12,523 bases of DNA from Bacteroidota bacterium (GTDB taxonomy: Bacteria > Bacteroidota > Bacteroidia > B-17B0 > Aurantibacillaceae), in assembly GCA_025360565.1 (NCBI GenBank), contig JANYBY010000359.1, forward strand, positions 1-12,523, in the 5' to 3' direction. The notes beneath the pieces are model-generated. The model saw only the letters and a program-made list of their open reading frames with translations, did not search any database and was not told the DNA's origin. Numbering within the stretch: position 1 is the stretch's first letter; every line of letters starts with the position of its first letter. Position numbers and translations under genes: made by a program. Shown one piece after another: positions 5,496 through 12,523 of the stretch.

Positions 5496-7961
5496 ATGAG
5501 AATAAGAAAACACATTCTGATATTTTTAGCGGGCTTAGCTGTTGCCTCACTTAACGCTCAAATACGTGATCAGCACTTTGGCTGCCAGGCGGGCAAAAAC
5601 GCCCAAATGTTGCCGCCTTTGTATTATTGCGCCGAAAATTTGCGAAGCGATACCTTTGATATTTTAAAATACACCATTAATTTGGAGATCGGAAATTTTT
5701 CGAATAAACTCATTAAGGGTAATACAGCGATTAAGTTCGACCCTAAATTAAATGGCAGAAGTTATATTCGCCTTGACCTTTTAAAATTATTGATAGATTC
5801 GGTTAAAGAAAATCTCACCACCTTAACTTATACGTATAACGATACTATTTTAAAAGTAAATTTTGCTGCCATAAAAAATACGGTGGATACAAGTACCATT
5901 ACCGTTTATTATCATGGTCAGCCGCAGGGCGACCCTTTAGGTTGGGGCGGTTTTTATTTTGATAATAATGGTGGCAATCAATATGCGTATAATTTAGGCG
6001 TTGGCTTTGGGGCTAAGCCGCATAATTACGGCCGTGTTTGGTTTCCGTGTTTTGATAATTTTGTAGAACGCAGCCGTTACGAGTTTAATATTACTACTGA
6101 TACCACGCGAAGAAGTTTTTGTAACGGACAATTAATAAGCGATGTTGTTACATTGCCAAACAGAACGCGCAAATGGATCTTAAATGAAGAGATTCCAACT
6201 TATTTGGCGAGTGTGGCAGTTGCAAATTACCGTCAGGTTAACTGGAATGTGAATACACTCAGTGGAAATAAACCCATTACTTTAGTGGGTGTTGCCGGAG
6301 ATACCACCGCAATGAAAAACGGATTTATACATTTATTAAATTGTATAGCCGGATACGAAAATTATTATGGCCCGTATAAATGGAACAGATTTGGTTATTG
6401 CCTGGTGCCCTTTAACAGTGGCGCAATGGAGCATCCAACAAATATTGCCTATCCGCGTGCAGTGGCGGGAAGCATGGCGTATGAAGCGTCAATAATGGCG
6501 CACGAATTATCGCATCATTGGTGGGGTGACCTTATCACCTGCGAAACACAAGAAGATATGTGGATAAACGAAGGTTGGGCCACTTACAACCAATATTTAT
6601 TTACCGAATGGCAATACGGCAAGCCCGCGAGTTTAGATCTTATAAAACCACAGCACGATGACCTGTTACATTTTTTACATCATCGAGATGCGGTAGGAGG
6701 GCAAGCTATTTTCAGAGCGGTTTCGGGAATACCTGCAGCAATCACATATGGCGACCATGTGTACAAAAAAGGCGGGGACATTGTGCATACTTTGCGCGGT
6801 TATTTAGGCGATGTAAATTTTTTTAACGGTGCAAAATATGTTTTATCGCAAAATCAATTTAAAAGTATAAACAGCCTTCAGTTGCGCGATCTGTTCGCGA
6901 TTGGCAGCGGACAAAGTTTAACCAGCTTTTTTAATAACTGGGTGTTAAACCCAGGCTGGCCGCACTTTGCAATTGATTCGGTAAAATATGTACAAATAAG
7001 CCCGACAAATTATAACGCCATAATTTCTATCAGACAAAAATTATATGGCGCTCCGAGTTTATATACGGGCGTGCCATTAGAGTTAAGTTTTTTCAGACCA
7101 AACTGGACAAGAATTGTGCAGCAAATTACAGTGAGCGGCGCAACAGCAACATTTACTTTAAATAATATTCCGTTTAACCCGGCGTATTGCGCTTTAAATT
7201 ACGACAGTAAAATTGGTGATGCTACCAGTTTCGAAAATAAAACAATTAAAGCTCCGGGTAATATAAATTGGGTATTAGGCAAAGTATCCATGAATGTACT
7301 GAACGCTGGTGCCGACTCATCTTTAATAAGGATCGTACACAATTATGTAAAACCCGACCCTTTTAAAAATAATCCATTAAATCATAAATTATCTGATCAG
7401 CATTTTTGGAAGGTGGAAGGCATTTTGTCTCCCGGTTTCGTTTCAAAAGCTACTTTTAATTTTGACGGGTTTAAAACACTTGGCGGCACCAACTCTTATT
7501 TAGATACCTTACTTTGTATTGTAAATGCCGACAGCGTTAGATTATTTTACAGAAAAAATGCGGCTGACGATTGGAAACTATTAAAGAATACATATATTTT
7601 TCAGAGCAGTACAAAACAAGGCTTTATACGTATTGATACCTTGAAATTAGGAGAATATACTTTTGGAAATTCGACCGATACGGCAAATATTATTTCGGTA
7701 AAAGAAAATTACAAGGAAAGGATCTTGGTAAAATTATATCCTAATCCTGCCAAGCTAAGTGTAAAAATAGAGCAAGCCAAAACGCCCGATAAGCCACAGT
7801 TATTGAGTATACTTGATATTGAAGGCAAAGAAGTTTATAATAAAATGATCGTAGATAAATTGCACACGATTGATATAAGCGAGTTTGCAAGAGGAACTTA
7901 TATTGTAAGAATTGAATCGGGTAACAGGTTATTGTACAGCGATAAATTGGTGGTGGAATAA
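5496..7961 (+). CDS. Secreted M1-family metallopeptidase (aminopeptidase) with T9SS type A sorting domain
   Basis: This is an exported zinc peptidase of 821 residues, probably an aminopeptidase that breaks down peptides outside the cell. A signal peptide MRIRKHILIFLAGLAVASLNAQ is followed by an N-terminal beta-domain typical of M1 enzymes. The substrate-binding motif is GAMEH at 309-313 (the classic form is GAMEN). The zinc site is HELSH at 336-340 with the third ligand E359, giving the exact HExxH-18-E spacing. A tyrosine at 423 in VYKKGGDIVHTLR matches the transition-state tyrosine. A T9SS type A sorting domain starts with LYPNP at 747-751 and ends KLVVE. All catalytic residues are present, so it should be active. 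It follows a 413-base repeat-rich gap and converges on the next gene with only 4 bases between stops. Specificity cannot be told from sequence. Confidence 0.93.
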   Translation: MRIRKHILIFLAGLAVASLNAQIRDQHFGCQAGKNAQMLPPLYYCAENLRSDTFDILKYTINLEIGNFSNKLIKGNTAIKFDPKLNGRSYIRLDLLKLLIDSVKENLTTLTYTYNDTILKVNFAAIKNTVDTSTITVYYHGQPQGDPLGWGGFYFDNNGGNQYAYNLGVGFGAKPHNYGRVWFPCFDNFVERSRYEFNITTDTTRRSFCNGQLISDVVTLPNRTRKWILNEEIPTYLASVAVANYRQVNWNVNTLSGNKPITLVGVAGDTTAMKNGFIHLLNCIAGYENYYGPYKWNRFGYCLVPFNSGAMEHPTNIAYPRAVAGSMAYEASIMAHELSHHWWGDLITCETQEDMWINEGWATYNQYLFTEWQYGKPASLDLIKPQHDDLLHFLHHRDAVGGQAIFRAVSGIPAAITYGDHVYKKGGDIVHTLRGYLGDVNFFNGAKYVLSQNQFKSINSLQLRDLFAIGSGQSLTSFFNNWVLNPGWPHFAIDSVKYVQISPTNYNAIISIRQKLYGAPSLYTGVPLELSFFRPNWTRIVQQITVSGATATFTLNNIPFNPAYCALNYDSKIGDATSFENKTIKAPGNINWVLGKVSMNVLNAGADSSLIRIVHNYVKPDPFKNNPLNHKLSDQHFWKVEGILSPGFVSKATFNFDGFKTLGGTNSYLDTLLCIVNADSVRLFYRKNAADDWKLLKNTYIFQSSTKQGFIRIDTLKLGEYTFGNSTDTANIISVKENYKERILVKLYPNPAKLSVKIEQAKTPDKPQLLSILDIEGKEVYNKMIVDKLHTIDISEFARGTYIVRIESGNRLLYSDKLVVE

Positions 7962-7965
7962 AATA

Positions 7966-8793
7966 TTACATCACCGAGATCAATTTCTGAGAGATTTTTT
8001 CGCCGTTAAGCGAAGTTTTTACAAAGTAAACGCCACTTTGTATCCCTTTTAGATCTAAAATACTTGAGTGTGGTCCGGCCTCGTAATTTTCATTTACAAA
8101 TGTTTTAATTATTTTTCCGGTTATATCCATCAATTCAATGGTTACTTTTTGTGTTGATGAAAGATAATAGGAAATAGAAGTTATATCTTGTGCGGGATTT
8201 GGGAATAAATTTATTTTTGAGATCTGTTGTTGCGAATTTTCAGAAACCTTTGTAGGCACTGTGGCTAGGGCTAGGGAGGTGCTGATGGATCTGTCGCCAC
8301 TTGTACTTCCGTCAAAATTTACAGCATTTCCCGAAACGTAAATAGTTGCATTTCCGCCCAGTGGTGGTGTCCATTCAAATGTCCATGATGCACTACCGAT
8401 ACCAACTTTTGGTGCAGTATGGGTAGCACTCTTTTTTGATGCGCCTAAATTAAAAAAGGCAAGTCCTGGTCCGCCATTAGCCATTACGCCTGCATTTGTA
8501 TTGCTTGCGCCTAAAACCTCGCAGTTAAAACCAAAACGCGTAAGTGATGGGTGTCCAACCGAAACAGTAATGGTATAAGTTAGGCTTGGATCAAATACAT
8601 TGGCCGAAAAATCCGGCACTGCGGTAATTGAAACAGTAGTGCCTGCTGCTCCGCCGCCATGACAACCACTGCAGGTGCCTTCACCGGGGGCGCCGGTGTT
8701 GCCTATTTCTCCACCGCTGTGTATCTTAGTTTTAAAAGAGGATAATAAACCAAAAACAGAAATGGCAATCACTATGCAAATTATTTTTTTCAT
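7966..8793 (-). CDS. Choice-of-anchor V-like T9SS protein with a CxxCH motif
   Basis: This is a secreted protein of 275 residues. A signal peptide (MKKIICIVIAISVFGLLSS) is followed by the segment NTGAPGEGTCSGCHGGG, with C41-x-x-C44-H45 as a c-type heme attachment signature. A beta-rich domain (about 50-175) then includes TYTITVSV, RFGFNCEV, WTFEWTPP and ATIYVSGNAVNFDG. This layout fits the choice-of-anchor V (Reeler-like) domain of Bacteroidota secreted proteins, recognised from memory. The C-terminus is a T9SS type A sorting domain from LFPNP (196-200) through DITGKIIK and GVYFVKTS to KLISVM. A single CxxCH does not prove heme binding. It could be a mono-heme electron carrier at the surface or just a structural motif. 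A good TAnnTTTG box lies upstream at 8826-8833. Confidence 0.85.
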   Translation of the reverse strand: MKKIICIVIAISVFGLLSSFKTKIHSGGEIGNTGAPGEGTCSGCHGGGAAGTTVSITAVPDFSANVFDPSLTYTITVSVGHPSLTRFGFNCEVLGASNTNAGVMANGGPGLAFFNLGASKKSATHTAPKVGIGSASWTFEWTPPLGGNATIYVSGNAVNFDGSTSGDRSISTSLALATVPTKVSENSQQQISKINLFPNPAQDITSISYYLSSTQKVTIELMDITGKIIKTFVNENYEAGPHSSILDLKGIQSGVYFVKTSLNGEKISQKLISVM

Positions 8794-8825
8794 TACGCTT
8801 AACTAAGATAAGAAATTTTATCACA

Positions 8826-8833
8826 CAAATTTA
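8826..8833 (-). promoter_or_regulatory. Candidate -7 promoter box TAAATTTG
   Basis: On the minus strand TAAATTTG matches the Bacteroidota -7 consensus TAnnTTTG exactly and lies about 33 bases before the ATG at 8793, leaving a short leader. No clear TTTG is seen 19-21 bases further upstream, so the -33 element is weak. It implies that the gene at 7966-8793 has its own promoter separate from the AraC-type gene behind it. Confidence 0.4.
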
Positions 8834-8884
8834 AAAATAACGGCTGAGCTCCCATGACACTAAACAACTGAGGTATTGCACTTT

Positions 8885-9772
8885 TCAACGATTTTTGGCA
8901 ATGCCTTCCCGGTATTGGATAGGGGTTAAATGCTGTAATTTTTTAAAGAACCGATTAAAATAGGAAACATCTTCGAAATTAAGATGAAAGGAAATTTCTT
9001 TCACACTCATTTCTGTGGCATGCAACAGGCGCTTTGCTTCGAGTAAAGAACGCTCCTGAATTAAGTGAATAGCGGTTTTTCCCTCATGCTTTTTGCAGAG
9101 CGCGTTTAAATGATTGGGCGAAACAGATATTTTGTCTGAATAAAACGAAACCGGCTTGTGTTGCAAATAAAAAGTGTTTATCAATTTTTTAAATAAAAGC
9201 ATTTTTTCTTTTTTATCACTACCAATATGTTTAACCGTATTTTGTTGATTAAAAAAAGACTGTCTCAATTTAACCAGAATTATGTTGAGGTAAGAACGAA
9301 GCACATCTGAACTGAAATCAGGGTTTAACTTAAACTCGTAATAAATAGATTTCGCTAAATGATAGATCTCGCTACTTAAAGAATGATTTAATTTCATTAT
9401 CGGATTGGCAAAACCCTCGTCGTAAAACGGAAACTTTTGATTAAAATTTTCTTTACCATCGCTCAAAATAAAATCTTCGGTAAAACACAGAACAAAGCCT
9501 TTAGTTTTTGGTTTTGCGGTTAATTTGTGTATTTGGCCGGGCGAAACAAAATGAACCGCGTTGTTTTCGAGGGGAAAAACCGTGAAATCAATTTCGTGTT
9601 TGCCATAACCGTTAACAAAAAAAAGCAATTCATAAAAATTGTGGCGGTGCGGCACCGAACTATCGTATTCACTGCCACCGCTGCCTTTAAGGTCAATTAC
9701 GTTAAAGCCCAACGAATGAATTTCTTTGGTTTTGATATTATGAATTGGAACCTTGGGAACCTGCTTATGCAT
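8885..9772 (-). CDS. AraC-family transcriptional regulator
   Basis: This is a DNA-binding regulator of 295 residues. The N-terminal half is a cupin-type sensor domain with PHRHNFYELLFFVNGYGKHEI (about 41-61) and FVSPGQIHKLT (75-85), the usual histidine-rich beta-barrel of AraC sensors. The C-terminal part (about 191-290) holds the two helix-turn-helix motifs. The first runs through FYSDKISVSPNHLNALCKKHEGK, and the second through VKEISFHLNFEDVSYFNRFFKKLQHLTPIQYRE, the family signature. The effector is unknown. Targets could include the divergent glycosyltransferase run at 10020, since the two share a 247-base gap with an 11-base inverted repeat, but this is inference. The 91-base gap to the next minus-strand gene contains a separate promoter candidate. 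Confidence 0.93.
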   Translation of the reverse strand: MHKQVPKVPIHNIKTKEIHSLGFNVIDLKGSGGSEYDSSVPHRHNFYELLFFVNGYGKHEIDFTVFPLENNAVHFVSPGQIHKLTAKPKTKGFVLCFTEDFILSDGKENFNQKFPFYDEGFANPIMKLNHSLSSEIYHLAKSIYYEFKLNPDFSSDVLRSYLNIILVKLRQSFFNQQNTVKHIGSDKKEKMLLFKKLINTFYLQHKPVSFYSDKISVSPNHLNALCKKHEGKTAIHLIQERSLLEAKRLLHATEMSVKEISFHLNFEDVSYFNRFFKKLQHLTPIQYREGIAKNR

Positions 9773-9836
9773 AATTATACCAATAGTGCATATATTTTAG
9801 CCCAACCTATAAGTTCTTTTTCATTAATACTTCTTC

Positions 9837-9876
9837 AAAAAATTGTTCCGTAGTTTAGGCTATGCAACAATTTTTT
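9837..9876. repeat. 11-bp inverted repeat in the divergent regulator/glycosyltransferase gap
   Basis: AAAAAATTGTT (9837-9847) and AACAATTTTTT (9866-9876) are exact reverse complements with an 18-base spacer, in the gap between the AraC-type gene and the divergent membrane gene. The right arm with its next bases, AACAATTTTTTTCAT (9866-9880), is identical to 5470-5484. It could be an operator or a hairpin. The low complexity of the arms weakens any functional reading. Confidence 0.45.
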
Positions 9877-9962
9877 TCATCGTCTTGATAAAAAATAACT
9901 TAACATTTTCGAACTAAAATATATCCACAATTGGTATTAAAAGTAAGGATAAAAACTAAATG

Positions 9963-9994
9963 TTGTATAAATAATGAACGAAGTAGTATATTTA
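9963..9994 (+). promoter_or_regulatory. Candidate Bacteroidota-type promoter for the glycosyltransferase run
   Basis: TTG at 9963-9965 and TATATTTA at 9987-9994 are 21 bases apart, fitting the TTTG / TAnnTTTG pattern with one mismatch in the -7 box. Transcription would begin near 10000, about 20 bases before the TTG start codon at 10020. Confidence 0.35.
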
Positions 9995-10019
9995 AATATT
10001 CTATTTTTTACTTTAATTC

Positions 10020-11645
10020 TTGAGCGTGTTTAATTATTTGATAAAACATAATTGGCTATTGATATTAATTTTGTTTCTGATCGTTGAAACGTTGATCGAT
10101 CCTATTGGTGAATTTCCTCTAAACGACGATTGGGCATACGCCGGGGCAGTTGATGGCTACTTAAAATCAGGTAACATTCAATTTTCGTTTTGGCAAGAAA
10201 TTATCGGCTTGCCGCAATTTTTTATTGGAATTATGGTTTGCAAATTTTTTGGATTTTCGTTCATCGCTTTACGGTCGATCTCAATAGTTTTCGTAATGAT
10301 AATGACGGCGATCATGAATGCCGCATTAAGTCAATTTGATGTGCGGCCCTTCACGAGATTTATTTTATTGCTGATTTTTGTATTTAACCCTTTAACCTTA
10401 TGTCTTGGTAATACGTTTATGCCGGATGTTACTCAGCTCTTTTTAACCCTTCTTTCTTTTCTATTAATTTTAAAATATTTACAAAATAATAAATATTTTT
10501 ATTTATTATTATTTACTTTATTTTCACTTTTTGCTACACTCAACAGGCAAACGGGATTAGTTGTGCCCGTTATTTTCGGGGCCATTTATTTTTATATTTC
10601 TCAAAAAAGCACAAAAACAATTTTAGTTTCCTTAATTCCTTTCTTGATCAATTTTTTTGGCATTTACTTATATGAATACATTTGTAAACAACACAATAAA
10701 CTGCCCGGCAATTATAATTTGCAGATAAATAATATTATTCTCAAAATAAGTCATCCTACAGTTTCGGAATGTAAAACTATAATGTATTATTTTATAACAT
10801 CAACTATTTGTTTGGGATTATTTATTTTACCCATTACAATTTCAAATATTAATTTTCATTTTGGGCAAATAAAAAGATCTGTTGTTTTAAAAGGAACATT
10901 TGCGGCTTATACCATATTAGTTCTTGTGAAAATAATTTTTTCAGGGAATATTTTTCCATTTGTTGGTAATGTGTTTTATCATTTAGGAATAGGCCCCGTA
11001 ATATTAACAGGCTTTAATACGCAGGAAGAGCTCCAAGTAAGCGGCTTCGCAAAATGCGTATGGCTCTTTTTAAATTTTATCGGAGGCTTTAGTTTTTTTT
11101 GTGCAATGACATCCGTTATTTTAAAGGTCAACGAAAACAGAAAAGAAAAATACAATTTCACAGGCTGGTTTTTTATACTTCTTCTACTTTTTTACCTTAT
11201 ACCAATTTGTTTCAATTATGCAAACGACAGGTATTTACTTGGCTTATTACCGTTTTTTTTATTGGCTTACGTTTTATCGTTTGACCAAGTAATAAATAAA
11301 CTTAAATGCTTCCTCGTTCTTATCCCGCTTTTTTATTTTTCGATGGCAGGTGTGCACGATTACCTGAGTATTAACAGAGCAAGATGCAAAGCAAGCCAAC
11401 ATTTAACAAATGAACTTAACATTCCTCCAAATAAAATTGATGGTGGATTTGAATTTAACGGCCGTTATTGTGCCGGACAGCAAAATTACATACCCTCTCA
11501 CATAGGCCGCTGGTGGTGGGTTTACGGAGATGAGTATATGATAAGTCCTATTGAACAATTCGGTTATTCAATCGAAACAGAATACGAATTCAGTTCCTGG
11601 ATGTCCTTTAAATTCAATAAAATGTACGTCCTCCATAAATTATAA
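10020..11645 (+). CDS. GT-C-type integral membrane glycosyltransferase (GT39/ArnT-like)
   Basis: This is a polytopic inner-membrane protein of 541 residues with about ten or more hydrophobic segments, probably transferring a sugar from a polyprenyl-phosphate donor to an envelope glycan, lipid or protein. The first membrane helix (about 13-26) is followed by an acidic loop FPLNDDWAYAGAV with D36-D37, in the place of the catalytic acidic motif of GT-C enzymes. MPDVTQLF (134-141) and LNRQTGL (174-180) are further family-like loops. A soluble tail contains INRARCKASQ, DGGFEFNGRYC and RWWWVYGDEY. No ATG lies near the N-terminus. The frame opens with TTG (10020), and GTG at 10026 and TTG at 10035 are alternatives. 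Only 30 bases separate it from the next gene, suggesting co-transcription. The donor and acceptor are unknown, and hldD is too far away to link firmly. Confidence 0.8.
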   Translation: MSVFNYLIKHNWLLILILFLIVETLIDPIGEFPLNDDWAYAGAVDGYLKSGNIQFSFWQEIIGLPQFFIGIMVCKFFGFSFIALRSISIVFVMIMTAIMNAALSQFDVRPFTRFILLLIFVFNPLTLCLGNTFMPDVTQLFLTLLSFLLILKYLQNNKYFYLLLFTLFSLFATLNRQTGLVVPVIFGAIYFYISQKSTKTILVSLIPFLINFFGIYLYEYICKQHNKLPGNYNLQINNIILKISHPTVSECKTIMYYFITSTICLGLFILPITISNINFHFGQIKRSVVLKGTFAAYTILVLVKIIFSGNIFPFVGNVFYHLGIGPVILTGFNTQEELQVSGFAKCVWLFLNFIGGFSFFCAMTSVILKVNENRKEKYNFTGWFFILLLLFYLIPICFNYANDRYLLGLLPFFLLAYVLSFDQVINKLKCFLVLIPLFYFSMAGVHDYLSINRARCKASQHLTNELNIPPNKIDGGFEFNGRYCAGQQNYIPSHIGRWWWVYGDEYMISPIEQFGYSIETEYEFSSWMSFKFNKMYVLHKL

Positions 11646-11675
11646 TTGCACAAAATAAATAGTTAACTTTACAGT

Positions 11676-12434
11676 ATGTTTAAAGGCCTGGCCCTTGCGT
11701 ATTTTCTCACCTTTTCGCTTGCTTTTTCTGCTCAGCAAAAAAAGGATTCTGCCGTTGTTATTAAAAAAAGCAAGAACGATTCCATCCCCAAAAAAAAATA
11801 CAAAAAGGGCGACAGCGAATTTGACCTTAAGAATTATAAATTAGATCCCAACGATCGCCTTATTATTGAAATAAATCACACCGGTTGGTTAGGATTACCG
11901 CCCAATATAACGCAAAATAATTTAGCAAGTATTGGCGTGAATGTGGCCATTTTTTTTGACAGGCCGATCGGTAATTCGCCTTTTACATTTGCTTATGGCA
12001 TTGGATTTTTCAGCCATAATTTTCACAGCAATACCGATTTTATATATAACAAAGATTCGGTTGGTAACGGATTTACCACAAGTATGGAGCCATTAAAACA
12101 TCCCTACAGTTTAAACCGATATGCACAAAAGATCCTTGAAATACCAATTGAATTAAGAATAAGGACAAAAACTGATAAACAATTTAAAATTCATTTTGGC
12201 GGAAAGATCGGATATGTTGTTAGTGATTTTAGATCGATGAAAGATAGCGATGGTAAAATAAGAGTTTATAACATTAAGAATATTGAACATTTAAGATACG
12301 GCGTAAACTTCAGAATTGGATTTGAACAGTTTGCTTTTACCGCTACGTATTATTTGAGCGAGATCTTTCAAAAAGATAAGGGCGTTAGCGGTATAACGCC
12401 TTACGCCTTTGGTATAGCCATTATTCCTTATTAA
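11676..12434 (+). CDS. Outer-membrane beta-barrel protein, PorT-like
   Basis: This is a predicted outer-membrane protein of 252 residues. A signal peptide MFKGLALAYFLTFSLAFSAQ is followed by a lysine-rich, probably disordered stretch (about 22-50, with KKSKNDSIPKKKYKKGD). From about residue 60 onward, amphipathic strands alternate with turns: LIIEINHTGWLGL, SIGVNVAIFFDRP, FTFAYGIGFFSHNF, LEIPIELRIRTK, FKIHFGGKIGYVVSDF, LRYGVNFRIGFEQFAFTATYYLSEIF. The C-terminus is FGIAIIPY with a terminal aromatic residue, as in barrel proteins. The pattern fits the Bacteroidota outer-membrane beta-barrel (PorT-type) family. Its specific role is unknown. It sits 30 bases after the glycosyltransferase gene and 8 bases before the next start, so the three may form an operon. 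Confidence 0.8.
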   Translation: MFKGLALAYFLTFSLAFSAQQKKDSAVVIKKSKNDSIPKKKYKKGDSEFDLKNYKLDPNDRLIIEINHTGWLGLPPNITQNNLASIGVNVAIFFDRPIGNSPFTFAYGIGFFSHNFHSNTDFIYNKDSVGNGFTTSMEPLKHPYSLNRYAQKILEIPIELRIRTKTDKQFKIHFGGKIGYVVSDFRSMKDSDGKIRVYNIKNIEHLRYGVNFRIGFEQFAFTATYYLSEIFQKDKGVSGITPYAFGIAIIPY

Positions 12435-12442
12435 TATTTCGA

Positions 12443-12523
12443 ATGAAAAAGGTTGACCTGTTGCTTCAGCTTAATAAATGTAAACAAACGAATACCCTTG
12501 AGGCGGACGCTGTTATTTATGAA
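12443..12523 (+). CDS. Unrecognised protein, N-terminal fragment cut by the window edge
   Basis: An ATG 8 bases after the stop of the barrel gene opens a frame that stays open to the last base, giving 27 residues beginning MKKVDLLLQLNK and ending DAVIYE. There is no signal peptide and the visible part looks soluble and helical. The close spacing suggests it is the third gene of the glycosyltransferase/barrel run. Too little is visible to name a family. Confidence 0.5.
   Translation, partial: MKKVDLLLQLNKCKQTNTLEADAVIYE

Noticed and set aside
5326..5550. Minus-strand open frame of 74 codons
   Set aside because: It overlaps the start of the M1 peptidase gene and runs into the repeat element, and has no domain signal.
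9974..10033. Mini-frame of 19 codons (MNEVVYLNILFF...) overlapping the glycosyltransferase start, a possible leader peptide
   Set aside because: Its ATG lies upstream of the likely transcription start near 10000, and no regulatory hairpins or codon runs support a leader.
1..12523. CRISPR array, prophage, toxin-antitoxin or defence system
   Set aside because: There is no regularly spaced repeat array, no nuclease, integrase or transposase gene, and no small paired genes. All intact genes have ordinary envelope, lipid, secretion or regulatory assignments.

Overview
The window looks like chromosomal DNA of a free-living or environmental member of the Bacteroidota. The evidence is three secreted proteins with type IX secretion (T9SS) C-terminal sorting domains plus an orphan fourth domain, a PorT-type outer-membrane barrel, an AT-rich base composition outside a few GC-rich repeats, weak or absent Shine-Dalgarno sequences, and promoter candidates of the Bacteroidota TTTG / TAnnTTTG type. 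No rRNA, tRNA, transposase, integrase, phage gene or CRISPR array was seen.

Layout, left to right. Bases 1-117 carry a short palindromic and direct repeat. Three minus-strand units follow: a T9SS type B secreted multidomain protein (118-1860), an orphan T9SS type A sorting domain whose parent gene is gone (1901-2098), and a long-chain acyl-CoA synthetase (2146-3936). A 177-base divergent gap holding an imperfect inverted repeat rich in GATC separates these from hldD (4117-5082, plus), which makes the heptose of LPS core. Next is a 413-base gene-free stretch (5083-5495) of nested palindromes, including a GC-rich element at 5212-5398 that can fold end to end. Then come a secreted M1 metallopeptidase (5496-7961, plus), a CxxCH-bearing choice-of-anchor V-like T9SS protein (7966-8793, minus, convergent with only 4 bases between the stops) and an AraC-type regulator (8885-9772, minus). 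Divergent from the regulator is a plus-strand run of a GT-C-type membrane glycosyltransferase (10020-11645), an outer-membrane beta-barrel protein (11676-12434) and the start of an unrecognised gene (12443 to the edge). The last three are tightly spaced and may be one transcript.

The genes are mostly independent housekeeping or cell-surface functions: envelope sugar synthesis and transfer (hldD, GT-C), lipid activation (acyl-CoA ligase), and secreted or surface proteins exported by T9SS. I do not see a coherent new multi-gene system. The most unusual content is in the non-coding DNA: the foldable element at 5212-5398 with other palindromes nested in it, the repeated 18-base palindrome, the GATC-rich inverted repeat, and the orphan sorting domain that sets the start of the first gene.
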